Shown here: positions 1 through 9,012 of the stretch, piece after piece
Numbering within the stretch: the stretch's first letter is position 1
Layout of the letters: the number at the start of each line of letters is the position of its first letter
Translations under genes and position numbers: made by a program
Source: Saprospira grandis
GTDB taxonomy: Bacteria > Bacteroidota > Bacteroidia > Chitinophagales > Saprospiraceae
Assembly: GCF_027594745.1 (NCBI RefSeq)
Contig: NZ_CP110854.1
Coordinates: 682,001 to 746,000, forward strand
Direction: 5' to 3'
Length of the DNA stretch: 64,000 nucleotides
The notes under the pieces: model-generated
The model's input: only the letters and a program-made list of their open reading frames with translations
Database searches by the model: none
Told to the model about the DNA's origin: nothing

Positions 1-3000
1 CATAATAAGTACCTGCAGAAAGACCAGTCGCTACATTCGTCGTCTGACCCAAAGGATCTGACCACTGATAACTCAAGGTTCCTATTCCGCCTGAAGCCAT
101 CACCTGAGCGCTTCCGTCTGCGCTGCCACTACAGCTAGCATCTGTTACATTCACAATTTGGCTCGTGATTCCTGAGCTTTCATTTACCGTTGCCGTACGG
201 ACCAGAGAACAGCCGTTAGCATCTGTAATCGTCACGCTATAGCTACCTACTGTCAAGTTCGAGTTCACATCGCTGCTCGCTCCATTCGACCAAGCATAAG
301 TATAGTCTCCATTGCTGTTTGGCGTTCCACCACTCACAATAGCCGTAATTTGACCAGAGGCCCCACCAAAGCAAAGCGCATCCGCAGTATTTAGGGTTGC
401 CACTAGCTCACTAGCGGGTTCCGTCACTATAATCTGACTGTTGGTCACACAACCATTGGCATCCGTTACGCTGACCACATAAGTCCCTGCGGCCAAACCG
501 CTAATACTTTGGCCCGTCATTCCGTTGGACCAAGCAAAGCTGTAAGGTAGGGTTCCGCCACTCAAGAAGACCGTGGCCGTTCCATCGGCTCCCCCTTTAC
601 AGTTCACCGCCGTCATTCGAATCGTATCGACGACTAGTGCCGCAGGTTCTACCATATTGACATCCAAGGTCGTGCTACAGCCATTCGCATCTGTTGCCGT
701 TACTGTATTTATGCCAGCGCCTAGGCTTGTTGCCGTCGCACTAGTCTCGCCATTGGGCCAGAGATAAGTATAAGGAGCATTCCCTCCGCTAGCCACTACT
801 GTTGCCGTTCCATCTTGATCGCCATTACAGCTAGGGTTACTGCTCGATACAAAGCTCAATACTACAGGATCTGGATTTTGTAGCAAAACTTGTGCTGTTA
901 CAGAACAGCCTTGACTATCTACCACCACCACAGAGTAAGCGCCTGGCGCTAGGTTCATTGCAGTAGCTGTAGTTTGTCCATCAGACCAAAGGTAAGTATA
1001 AGGGGCGGTTCCACCGGTGGGAACGGCCGTAGCGCTACCGCTATTCGCTCCAGCACAGGCGGCTGTATTTGTCGTAATCGTTGTGCTCAACAAGCTAGGC
1101 TCGCCAATCACAATACTTTCTACGAGCTGACAAGCATTGGCATCGGTTACCGTTACGCTATGCGTTCCTGCCGATAGCCCTACTGCGGTCGCCGTTCCTT
1201 GGCCATCTGACCAGAAGTAAGTATAAGGCATTGTTCCACCTTGTACGCTTACCGTAGCATTACCATCTGTACTTCCGTTACAGCTAGGTTCATTGGCGCT
1301 CATGCTAGCCGTTAGGGCGGCGGGCTCTTCTACTTCTGTAGTAGATACCATATCACAACCATTGGCATCGGTGACCGTCACCTCATAAGTACCGGCCATT
1401 AGGCCCGTAATAGTGGTGCCCGTCATACCATTATCCCAGTTGTAGCTATAAGGAGGCGTTCCACCGCTAGCGCTTACGCTAGCCGTTCCATCGCTTCCGC
1501 CTGCACAAGATACATCCGTATCGCTTAGGCTCAACTGAATGGCCGTAGGCTCCGTAATCGTTACCGAAATGGGCAATACACAGTTGTTTCCATCTCGGAC
1601 CTCTACCGTGTAGGTCCCTGCGCAGAGCCCCGTAAAGTTATTATTGCTGCTAAACACATTGCCTGTTTGACCAGGACCTAAAATGCGGTATTCATAGCCA
1701 TTTACGCCCAAAGTACCCGTTCCAGATACGGCGGTAGCGATAATTTGGCCATCGCAATCATTGGCACAGAATACATTCACTTGCTGGATCGTCGCATCCA
1801 AAGGTACTGGATCGGCTAAACTGATGCTATCAATAGCGGTACAGCCAGAAGCATCCGTTACCGTTACGGCATAAGTCCCTGCTGCCAAGTTGCTAGCAAT
1901 TGTACCGTTTTGAGCTTGGGCGCCAGACCAGGCATAAGTATAAGGGGCAATGCCACCACTAGCCGTAACCTGAGCCGCTCCATCTGCTGCACCGGGGCAG
2001 CTAATTGCTGCGCCGTTATAGTTCGAGTATTGTTGAACATTGAGAATAATCTCAGCAGGTTGGCCAATAGTAATCGTATTACTAGCAGAACAACCTCGGC
2101 TATCTGTAGCCGTAAGCGTATAAGTTCCGGCTCCTACATTGCTAAGGTCTTCAGTAAGTTCTCCATTAGACCAAACATAGCTATAGTTAGGCGTACCGCC
2201 CTGAGCATCGGCATCAATATTAGCATCTTCTTCACCAAAGCAACCTGCATCATTTGATCCAAGGAAGTTAACTTGAACTGCAGTAGCAGGCTCCCCAATC
2301 AAAGCATTATCTGTAATTGTACAGCCATTGAGATCGGTTACCGTTAGGCGGTAAGTACCAGCCGTCAAGTTATTGTTAATAGCTAAACCACTATTACTAG
2401 GCGACCAGCTATATACATAAGGAGCAGTACCTCCGGCCACTGTTGCCGTTGCTTGTCCATCATTACCAAAGCGACAACTTACAGAGTCTGTAGCCACGCT
2501 AAGTTGTAAAGGAGTGGGGCTGCTTACCTGAGCGCTATCTATATAGACACATGCATTTGCATCAGTTACAGTTACATAATACTGTTGTGCAGACAAGCCA
2601 GTAGCTGTTTGTGTCGTCTGGCCATTTGACCAGTTATAGCTATAGCCGGCGGTTCCGCCAGTAGCATTCACAGTAAGTTCGCCATCTGTATTATAAGAAC
2701 AACTAATGCTATTCGCTATAAAGGTGGCGCTGATCGCTGTAGGCTCTGTAATCTGAATGCAAGTATCATGAAAACAACCATTCACATCAGTCACGGTCAC
2801 ACAAATAGGACCAGCAGCTAAGCCAGTAGCTGTTTGTGTCGTTTGGCCATCGGCCCAAAGGTAAGTATAAGGTGCAGATCCATTGGCTGGCGTAATCGTA
2901 GCCGTAGCATCATTTCCACCTTGGCAAGAAACCATATTAGTGCTTGCGGTAGAAGTAATCACAACTCCATTATTCACCACAATGCTATCAACAAGTTGAC

Positions 3001-6000
3001 AGCCATTGTCATCTGTTACCGTTACGGTATAAGTTGCTGCTGCTAAGTTAGTAGCTGTAGCTGTAGTTTGAGCATTGGGATCATTCCAGAGATAGGTATA
3101 AGGGGCTGTACCATCCGCAACAGTTACGGTGGTGCTACCGCTAGCTTGGCCAAAACAAGCAGCATCTACTGCACTGAGGCTAGCAGAAAGTGCTGCAGCA
3201 GGCTCATTCACCACAACAGAATTTGTATACAAACAAGCATTAGCATCTGTAACACTAACTGTATAAGTTCCTGCCGTCAAGTTATTGGCGGTAGGTGTAT
3301 TCTGAGCATTGGGATCACTCCAGAGATAAGTATAAGGAGCAACTCCACCAGTAACTACAGCAGAAGCAGATCCATCTGAACCAGCAAAACAATTGACGTC
3401 GGTATTACTCATGGTAATGGTTACAGCGGTAGGCTCTGAAATGACTACTTGATCCGTTACACTACAGCTATTAGCGTCTGTAATCGTTACATTATAGGTT
3501 CCAGCAATAAGATTTGTTGCTGTTGCTGTTGTTTGGTTCAATCCATCATCCCAGCTATAGCTATAGGGAGTGGTTCCACCTTGTGGAGTTGTCGTTGCTT
3601 CCCCATCGTTGCCCGTATTACAGCTAACATCTTGGCCCGTTGAAGTAGTAGACAAAGCTGTAGGCTCTCCGATAGTTACGGTAGTACTCACGCCACAAGC
3701 CAAACTAGCATCAGTTACTTCAAAAGTATAAGTACCAGCGGCTAGTCCTGAAAAACTCGGACTAGGCTGTGCAGTACCTAGAGTTGGTGCTGTTTGTTGG
3801 AAACTCAAGCTTCCAATATCATTACTTACTGAAAAATCTACGCTACCATCTGCAAAGCCGTTACAGCTTGCATCTGTTTGGTTATTTACAGTAAGAATAA
3901 GCGGACAACTTAGGCTTGTACAAGTAATAGAATCAATAGGGTTGGGACAAATTCCTGTACCGCCCAAAGCCCGCACATAAATATGTACCGAAGTACTAGG
4001 GGCCAGCCCATTTACCGTATGGCTAAGCGTTCCTGTTGGGCTGATCCAAGTTAGGCCAGAGTCTAGGCTGACCTCATAGCCAGTAGCAGAAGCCACTGCG
4101 GCCCAATCAAATGTAATATCATTAGCGGTTGTGTTTCCACAGCTTAAGGTTGGAGCAGCAAGAGAGCTACCCACCTCAATGCGAATAGAATCTACATAGG
4201 TACAGCCCACAGCATCCGTTAAGGTCACACTATAATCTGAGCTTACGGTTGGTCCAGCAGCAGGGTTGGCGCAGGTCGTACAGCTCAAATTGGGTCCAGA
4301 CCAAAGGTAGGTATTACTAGCCGATGAGGGCGCAAAATGAATAGACCAGTTATTGATTGTTCCAGCAGCGCCCAGTGCATTATGCGATACGGCCAGAGAC
4401 CAGGTTCCATTACTTGCTCCTAGGTTGAGGTTAGAGAAGGGTTCTTCTGGACTAAGATCAGCATCGGCAGGAATAACCGTAAATGGTCCCGCATAAGCAG
4501 TTACAGGGGTGGCTGCTGTAGGATAAAAACAAACATTGGTATAAGCCCCCGTGTTAATTCCTCCATTACCACTAGATAGGTCAATGCTATCTCCTGCTGG
4601 AGAGACCAAAGTCAAGTTAATATTAGAAGTAGGGTTGTTGGTAATATCCACACAAACAGAGTCGATACTTCCACTAGTTAGCGTGAGGGGCGAAACGCCA
4701 GCCACTGTAATATCAGAGCGGACATAGCCGCCAAAGTTAAGCCCTACGCTATTTGGGTTGCTAAATACAGAAGGCGTCATTGTGGCCCCAGGTAAATTAG
4801 CAGAAAGATAAGTTGAGTCGCCATTACAAACCGTATCGGGAGCGGCTGTAATTAGGGTGGCCCCTGTATCGCAGCAAACAATCACGGTTTGTAGGTCTGT
4901 TCCTACACAGCCATCGCCACTATCCCAATTGTAGCTAATGGCGTGTGAGCCACCGCCAGCGGCAGCGGGGTCCCAGCTAGCCGTACCGTTTCCATTATCA
5001 GACACTCCTGGCCCAGAAAAAGTACCTGTACCTTCAGGCGTACCTAAGTTAATAACGGTACATCCAGCTCCACCGTTGAGGGTAGTATTTGAGATAATTG
5101 TATTGGAGCCTGACATTCGGATTTCGTTAATAAATGTTCCGCTGCTGGCCAAATCGCACCACTCCATAGAATAAGAAGTAGCTGGATCTAGGTACTCGAT
5201 AGTTGCTTGGAATTGGCTATTGCTAGGCAATTGGCCTTGATAGTTCCCCCCTGTATTAGAAGGCCCCCAATAGGCAATGATATTCCCCGTTGCATTGGGT
5301 CCATCATATACGCGCAAAATATTCTGCGTAGCAGAAAAAGCGTCGGTAATGATATCAAAATAGAAGCCGGGGGTAATTCCGAGATTGCCTGGAGATGCGC
5401 TAGTGGGATCTGCAGTTAATGTCACTGCACTACCCGTACAATCATAAGGACTGTTAGCCGTCAGGTCATTAAACTGAACAGGAGCACAGGGCAAAAGGAT
5501 ACTACAATCTGTAGATCCTGTTCCCCCTGTTTGGTTTGCCGAAATTTGGGTAGGTTGATTTGAGAAGTTGGTAATCAACAGAATGTATACATCTCCCGAG
5601 GCAGCATTGTTAATAGTTACTGTTTCAAAGGCATTGGCCGAGTAGCTACAGGACTCAATAGCGCTCCCGGCGCCCCCATTACCGAGGTTGCCACATTGGC
5701 CCAAGGCGGTGCCCAAGTTGTTAAATGGTCCATAGAGGATAAAATCAACATCTACGGAGTTAGTATTGACCAAATCAATAATTAGGTTACCGGGCTGATC
5801 AATTTGCAGGTAATACCAGGCGGGGTTAGGCTGAGAGCCTAGGCATCCGTAGTTATTGCCGGCTGGGGCGGCGGGTTGGTTGGTCCCTGCAGGGAAGGTA
5901 ATCCCCGAGCCAGAACAAAAGGGCTCTGAGGCTGCACATGTGGCGCCTTGAGCCGAGGCTGCTGCTGGCATAAGCAGCAGAGCCAAAAGTGGTAAAAGGA

Positions 6001-6013
6001 AAAATCGAGTCAT
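1..6013 (-). CDS. Giant SprB-repeat surface protein (partial, C-terminus beyond window)
   Basis: About 2004 codons are visible in one open frame running off the left edge. A signal peptide (MTRFFLLPLLALLLMPAAASA) gives the preferred start at 6013; an in-frame ATG at 6031 adds six residues. Domains in order: an N-terminal pre-peptidase-like region (about 25-170), a CUB-like region (about 175-300), a proprotein-convertase P-domain (about 440-560), a fibronectin-III-like region (about 615-690), then about 17 SprB-type repeats of roughly 75 residues with the recurring pattern G(T)APYTYLWSD...T(A)NLTAGTYTV.VTDANGC. SprB-type proteins are long cell-surface adhesins moved by the gliding/T9SS machinery in Bacteroidota. 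The C-terminal sorting signal, if present, is off-window. The family call is firm; the ligand is unknown. It could equally be a non-motile adhesin. Confidence 0.9.
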   Translation of the reverse strand, partial: MTRFFLLPLLALLLMPAAASAQGATCAASEPFCSGSGITFPAGTNQPAAPAGNNYGCLGSQPNPAWYYLQIDQPGNLIIDLVNTNSVDVDFILYGPFNNLGTALGQCGNLGNGGAGSAIESCSYSANAFETVTINNAASGDVYILLITNFSNQPTQISANQTGGTGSTDCSILLPCAPVQFNDLTANSPYDCTGSAVTLTADPTSASPGNLGITPGFYFDIITDAFSATQNILRVYDGPNATGNIIAYWGPSNTGGNYQGQLPSNSQFQATIEYLDPATSYSMEWCDLASSGTFINEIRMSGSNTIISNTTLNGGAGCTVINLGTPEGTGTFSGPGVSDNGNGTASWDPAAAGGGSHAISYNWDSGDGCVGTDLQTVIVCCDTGATLITAAPDTVCNGDSTYLSANLPGATMTPSVFSNPNSVGLNFGGYVRSDITVAGVSPLTLTSGSIDSVCVDITNNPTSNINLTLVSPAGDSIDLSSGNGGINTGAYTNVCFYPTAATPVTAYAGPFTVIPADADLSPEEPFSNLNLGASNGTWSLAVSHNALGAAGTINNWSIHFAPSSASNTYLWSGPNLSCTTCANPAAGPTVSSDYSVTLTDAVGCTYVDSIRIEVGSSLAAPTLSCGNTTANDITFDWAAVASATGYEVSLDSGLTWISPTGTLSHTVNGLAPSTSVHIYVRALGGTGICPNPIDSITCTSLSCPLILTVNNQTDASCNGFADGSVDFSVSNDIGSLSFQQTAPTLGTAQPSPSFSGLAAGTYTFEVTDASLACGVSTTVTIGEPTALSTTSTGQDVSCNTGNDGEATTTPQGGTTPYSYSWDDGLNQTTATATNLIAGTYNVTITDANSCSVTDQVVISEPTAVTITMSNTDVNCFAGSDGSASAVVTGGVAPYTYLWSDPNAQNTPTANNLTAGTYTVSVTDANACLYTNSVVVNEPAAALSASLSAVDAACFGQASGSTTVTVADGTAPYTYLWNDPNAQTTATATNLAAATYTVTVTDDNGCQLVDSIVVNNGVVITSTASTNMVSCQGGNDATATITPANGSAPYTYLWADGQTTQTATGLAAGPICVTVTDVNGCFHDTCIQITEPTAISATFIANSISCSYNTDGELTVNATGGTAGYSYNWSNGQTTQTATGLSAQQYYVTVTDANACVYIDSAQVSSPTPLQLSVATDSVSCRFGNDGQATATVAGGTAPYVYSWSPSNSGLAINNNLTAGTYRLTVTDLNGCTITDNALIGEPATAVQVNFLGSNDAGCFGEEDANIDADAQGGTPNYSYVWSNGELTEDLSNVGAGTYTLTATDSRGCSASNTITIGQPAEIILNVQQYSNYNGAAISCPGAADGAAQVTASGGIAPYTYAWSGAQAQNGTIASNLAAGTYAVTVTDASGCTAIDSISLADPVPLDATIQQVNVFCANDCDGQIIATAVSGTGTLGVNGYEYRILGPGQTGNVFSSNNNFTGLCAGTYTVEVRDGNNCVLPISVTITEPTAIQLSLSDTDVSCAGGSDGTASVSASGGTPPYSYNWDNGMTGTTITGLMAGTYEVTVTDANGCDMVSTTEVEEPAALTASMSANEPSCNGSTDGNATVSVQGGTMPYTYFWSDGQGTATAVGLSAGTHSVTVTDANACQLVESIVIGEPSLLSTTITTNTAACAGANSGSATAVPTGGTAPYTYLWSDGQTTATAMNLAPGAYSVVVVDSQGCSVTAQVLLQNPDPVVLSFVSSSNPSCNGDQDGTATVVASGGNAPYTYLWPNGETSATATSLGAGINTVTATDANGCSTTLDVNMVEPAALVVDTIRMTAVNCKGGADGTATVFLSGGTLPYSFAWSNGMTGQSISGLAAGTYVVSVTDANGCVTNSQIIVTEPASELVATLNTADALCFGGASGQITAIVSGGTPNSNGDYTYAWSNGASSDVNSNLTVGSYSVTITDANGCSLVRTATVNESSGITSQIVNVTDASCSGSADGSAQVMASGGIGTLSYQWSDPLGQTTNVATGLSAGTYY

Positions 6014-6072
6014 CTGCTGGTAGGATAGCATAGATTTTAGCTTGATTTAAGAGGCTATAGCCTCTAAGCGAT

Positions 6073-6092
6073 AAAAAAAAGCGCTAGGCGCT
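6073..6092 (-). terminator. Intrinsic terminator after the 6278 gene and element 1
   Basis: On the minus strand AGCGC-cta-GCGCT is followed by eight T. It lies beyond element 1, so the message of the small secreted protein gene should include the element. Confidence 0.6.
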
Positions 6093-6116
6093 TGATTTGT
6101 GGGGGATAATATACGG

Positions 6117-6260
6117 TTCTACAGGCCCCGAAGGGGCCGCAGGCTTAGGGATGGATAGCAGTGGCCCGAAGGGCCAGACCGAAGCGCAAAGCGCTGAAGG
6201 GCCGAGCGAACAGCGAGCTGCGACAGAGCCCGCCCCCGAAGGAACTGAGGGGGAAGCCCC
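6117..6260 (-). repeat. Structured intergenic element, copy 1 (terminal pair TT/AA)
   Basis: Sense strand starts GGGGCTTCCCC and ends CCATCCCTAAGCC, so the ends pair as GGCTT/AAGCC. Internal hairpins AGCGC-ttt-GCGCT and TGGCCC-ttc-GGGCCA flank the GGCCC core. It sits between the stop of the 6278 gene and that gene's terminator. The flank TATACGGTTCTACAGG recurs inverted near 61500. Confidence 0.8.
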
Positions 6261-6277
6261 TCCTCCTTCTGCATCTC

Positions 6278-6574
6278 CTATTTAGTCGCCTTGTTTTGTT
6301 TGGCTAGGCGGGCTCTTTCTTCATTTTCTAGAGCTAGCGCTTTTTTGCGGCGAGCGAGGGCGGCCTCATATTTGGCCACCGTACCGTCGGCAATGCGGGC
6401 TGGATTTTGTTTAGCCTGCGCCAGTTCTTTTTCTAGGCGATTTACTTCCTCTGCATTCGTAGGCAGTTGGCGAACATTCGTGCTAATTTTTGGGCCAGTT
6501 TGTTGTTGAGCCTGAGCCGAATGCCCCATAAAAAGCGCTAAAACGACGAAGGCAGAAGCAAATATATTTTTCAT
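6278..6574 (-). CDS. Small secreted protein, unknown function
   Basis: 98 residues with a clear Sec signal peptide (MKNIFASAFVVLALFMGHSAQA). The mature part is a short charged, helix-prone chain, with alternating Lys/Glu/Ala from about residue 45 (EVNRLEKELAQ ... YEAALARRKKALA) that could form a short coiled coil. No family is recognised. It is transcribed away from the blaR1-like gene start side and is followed by structured element 1 and a terminator, which suggests its own transcription unit or the end of the blaI-blaR1 unit (72 bp gap to that gene's stop at 6646). It is probably periplasmic or outer-membrane associated. Confidence 0.7.
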   Translation of the reverse strand: MKNIFASAFVVLALFMGHSAQAQQQTGPKISTNVRQLPTNAEEVNRLEKELAQAKQNPARIADGTVAKYEAALARRKKALALENEERARLAKQNKATK

Positions 6575-6645
6575 TTAACTGTAGTTTGATTGATCTTAAA
6601 ACGTATGCATTGGCTATTCTGCTGTATGTCCTTATATAACGTAGA

Positions 6646-7719
6646 CTAGCCGTTTTCTGTATTTTTGAGCGGCAAAAACTGTTCTTTTTTTATGCTTGTT
6701 GGATTTTCTAACTGCCGATGTAGCGGGAAATAAAGGCTAACGGAAAGCAGAAAAAGCCCTGATAATAAACAGATTTGCAAGAGTTGAAACTGCTTTTTTG
6801 TACAGCCTTTTGGAGCAGCCTGAAAAAGTAGTGCCTCTAAACGTCTTTGCAATTTTTTCTTAGCCAAAAAGAAGGCCAAAGCCTGACCTTTTTGCTGAAA
6901 GGCGGTCATCTTGAGGAGCATTTCGGCATAATTTCGGCGGCTGGGCAGCCGCTGAGCAGCATAATCATCGGCCAAAAGCTCGTTGATTTCCAAGAGTTCT
7001 TTGCGAAAAACGTAGTAGAGCGGATGCCAAAACCAAAAAACTTGCAGCAGGCCCAGAAAATATCCGGCCCAACTGTCTCGGCCCTTGAGGTGGCCCAACT
7101 CATGATAAAAAGCGGCCTCTTGCTCGGCCGCAGTAAGGCGATCTAGGGCCGGCGACCATAAAATGTAGTGCCGCAACAGGCTAAATGTGCTGAAAGGATA
7201 GATCTTGTAGCCCTTGGGGTAAAGCATCTGATAAGACAGATTTTCTAGCTGTCGATCTTCGGCATAAGATTCTCTTCGCAGCCAAAGCAGGCCCCCAAAA
7301 CGCCATAAAAAACGCAGTAAAAAGTAGCTGGCAAAAAGCAAAAACAGCCATTCTAAGGCCCAGCGCAGCTCCATCATACGGTCATAATAGGGGTTGGGCT
7401 GAAAATCGACCATGGCGGCCTTTTGCTTAATTTCGCAATGGCAAACGCCCTCGCTATTATTGGCCGATTTATAACAAGACAACAACTGCGGATCCTCAAT
7501 ATCTACCTGGTTCCAGCCCTCATAACTCTCATAATCAATCCATGTCTTCTCAAAATGATGCTCCAAAGAAGGCATGAGCGTAGGCAAAAGCAAGGCCGCC
7601 AACAAAAAGGTCCAAATAAATAATTTTCGATTCTGCCAAGATAATTGCTTCCTTAAGGCCCAATAAAAGAGCGCCCCTGCAGCCAAAAGTAGCGCAGAAA
7701 GTAGTAGAAAAATTAGCAT
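6646..7719 (-). CDS. BlaR1-like M56 membrane metalloprotease
   Basis: 357 residues. Membrane helices near 1-22, 33-52 and 123-147, and one near 313-335 in the C-terminal part. The zinc-protease motif HELGH is at 206-210, with a downstream acidic ligand candidate in EINELLADD, as in peptidase family M56. In BlaR1/MecR1 this domain is activated by a C-terminal penicillin-sensing domain and cleaves the BlaI repressor. Here the protein stops shortly after the last helix, so the beta-lactam sensor is missing (BlaR1 is usually about 585-600 residues). It starts 9 bp after the blaI-like gene, so the two form an operon. The signal sensed is unknown and no beta-lactamase lies nearby. Confidence 0.85.
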   Translation of the reverse strand: MLIFLLLSALLLAAGALFYWALRKQLSWQNRKLFIWTFLLAALLLPTLMPSLEHHFEKTWIDYESYEGWNQVDIEDPQLLSCYKSANNSEGVCHCEIKQKAAMVDFQPNPYYDRMMELRWALEWLFLLFASYFLLRFLWRFGGLLWLRRESYAEDRQLENLSYQMLYPKGYKIYPFSTFSLLRHYILWSPALDRLTAAEQEAAFYHELGHLKGRDSWAGYFLGLLQVFWFWHPLYYVFRKELLEINELLADDYAAQRLPSRRNYAEMLLKMTAFQQKGQALAFFLAKKKLQRRLEALLFQAAPKGCTKKQFQLLQICLLSGLFLLSVSLYFPLHRQLENPTSIKKEQFLPLKNTENG

Positions 7720-7728
7720 AAGCAGATT

Positions 7729-8097
7729 TTATCGGTCCAATAATTTTTTGAGCTCTTCTAGCTCCGCTTCCGTCATCGTTTCCTGATCAATCAAGGCAGA
7801 AAGCAAGGACTGCACAGAACCCGAAAAGACTTTCTCCACGGCATTTTCCAAAAAGTCTTGCTGATAAGTTTCCTTAGACACCAAGGGGTAGTACTGATGA
7901 CTCCGCCCCTTTTCCATATGCCCAATGTACTTTTTCTTGTCTTGCAAAATGCGCACTATTGTAGAAACGGTATTATAGGCCGGTTTGCTGGCCTCGGGCC
8001 AATGCGCCAAGATATCTTTAATATAGGCCCGCTCCAATTTCCATAAAATATCCATCACCTTTAGCTCCAAAGGCGTGAGCATAATTTTCTTTTCCAT
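7729..8097 (-). CDS. BlaI/MecI-family transcriptional repressor
   Basis: 122 residues, the usual length for BlaI/MecI repressors. The N-terminal winged helix (LTPLELKVMDILWKL ... AYNTVSTIVRILQDK) matches the family pattern, with the YNTV-ST-VRIL recognition-helix region. The C-terminal third (SLLSALIDQETMTEAELEELKKLL) is the dimerisation and cleavage part. In known systems the repressor binds its own promoter and is removed by the M56 partner, which is encoded immediately downstream. The divergent glucosaminidase gene starts 144 bp away, so the repressor could control both. I could not identify a clean TACAnnTGTA-type operator in that gap. Confidence 0.88.
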   Translation of the reverse strand: MEKKIMLTPLELKVMDILWKLERAYIKDILAHWPEASKPAYNTVSTIVRILQDKKKYIGHMEKGRSHQYYPLVSKETYQQDFLENAVEKVFSGSVQSLLSALIDQETMTEAELEELKKLLDR

Positions 8098-8240
8098 AAG
8101 CTTTAGTTATTTTTCTGCCCAAAAATAAGGCTTTTTCTGCTTTGCCTAAAAGTTCAACGCTAAAGACCACAATATTTAGCCCAAAGGAACGTCTTAAAGC
8201 CCGAAAAGTCACTTTTTTATCCTCAAAAACAAAAGTTTTC

Positions 8241-8792
8241 ATGTACGCATCCTTCTCGCGCCTCTTGGCCCTTTGCCTAGTCCTCAGTCTTTCGGCCTGC
8301 CATCTTCTCGAAATGCCCAACAACAATAGCAGCAACAATTCGAGTAGTGGTAGCGCCACAGCCACCGCCTCGGCCTATATAGAACGCTTCAAACCCATTG
8401 CTATTGCCGAAATGAAGCGAACGGGCGTGCCCGCTAGCATCAAAATGGCCCAAGCGATCCTAGAATCTGGCTACGGCCGTAGCGAACTGGCCAAAAAGGC
8501 CAATAATCACTTCGGAATCAAATGCGGCAGCGGCTGGACCGGTAAAACCTATAAACTCCGCTCCAAAAATGCCTGCTTTAGAGCCTACAGCAGCGCCGAA
8601 GAAAGCTTTAGACAACATTCTGACTTCCTCCGAAATGGAAGCCGTTATGCCGATCTTTTCAAACTCAAAACTACCGATTATAAGGGCTGGGCCAAAGGCC
8701 TCCGAAAAGCCGGCTATGCCACTTCTTCCTCCTACCCGAGCAAACTAATCGAACTCATCGAAAGATACAGACTCCACCAATATGACCAATAA
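8241..8792 (+). CDS. Lipoprotein glucosaminidase (peptidoglycan hydrolase, GH73-like)
   Basis: 183 residues. An upstream in-frame ATG at 8142 would add 33 basic residues; the start at 8241 is chosen because it gives a lipoprotein signal with lipobox LSAC. A Ser/Asn-rich linker follows, then a mannosyl-glycoprotein endo-beta-N-acetylglucosaminidase domain (about 45-180) with the family landmarks IKMAQAILESGYGRS (catalytic Glu within AILESG) and NNHFGIKC. Such enzymes cut glycan strands for cell-wall turnover, here probably in the outer-membrane or periplasmic compartment. It is divergent from the blaI-blaR1-like pair, which hints at cell-wall-stress control. It is followed directly by element 2 and a bidirectional terminator. 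Confidence 0.87.
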   Translation: MYASFSRLLALCLVLSLSACHLLEMPNNNSSNNSSSGSATATASAYIERFKPIAIAEMKRTGVPASIKMAQAILESGYGRSELAKKANNHFGIKCGSGWTGKTYKLRSKNACFRAYSSAEESFRQHSDFLRNGSRYADLFKLKTTDYKGWAKGLRKAGYATSSSYPSKLIELIERYRLHQYDQ

Positions 8793-8813
8793 TTAGCTCT
8801 TTTTTTAGCCTTT

Positions 8814-8930
8814 GGGGCCTCCGCAGCAAAGCTGCGGCGCTACGTTTCAGGGCTCGCTCTTCGCTCGGCCCTTCGCAGGCAAAGCCTGCTCGGTCTGGCC
8901 TAACGGCCACCCTTGCACATCGCTAGGCCA
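8814..8930 (+). repeat. Structured intergenic element, copy 2 (terminal pair CT/AG)
   Basis: Starts GGGGCCTCC and ends ATCGCTAGGCC. Hairpins CCGCAGC-aaa-GCTGCGG, GCAGGC-aaa-GCCTGC and TGGCC-taac-GGCCA. It lies in the 3' UTR of the glucosaminidase gene, between the stop and the terminator at 8962-8995, in the gene's own orientation. Confidence 0.85.
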
Positions 8931-8961
8931 TAAAAAGGCGGACAAGCCGCCCAAAAACAGC

Positions 8962-8995
8962 AAAAAGCCAGCAGCTCTAGAGCTGCTGGCTTTTT
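8962..8995. terminator. Bidirectional intrinsic terminator
   Basis: Perfect palindrome: five A, GCCAGCAGCTCTAG, its complement, five T. It separates the convergent glucosaminidase and prolyl oligopeptidase genes. Confidence 0.85.
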
Positions 8996-9012
8996 ACTGC
9001 CCACTAATCAGG

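Noticed and set aside
8142..8240. 33-codon N-terminal extension of the glucosaminidase
   Set aside because: The basic extension would bury the lipoprotein signal; the start at 8241 gives a proper lipobox.
8098..8240. BlaI operator palindrome
   Set aside because: I looked for TACA..TGTA-type dyads in this gap and saw none convincing.
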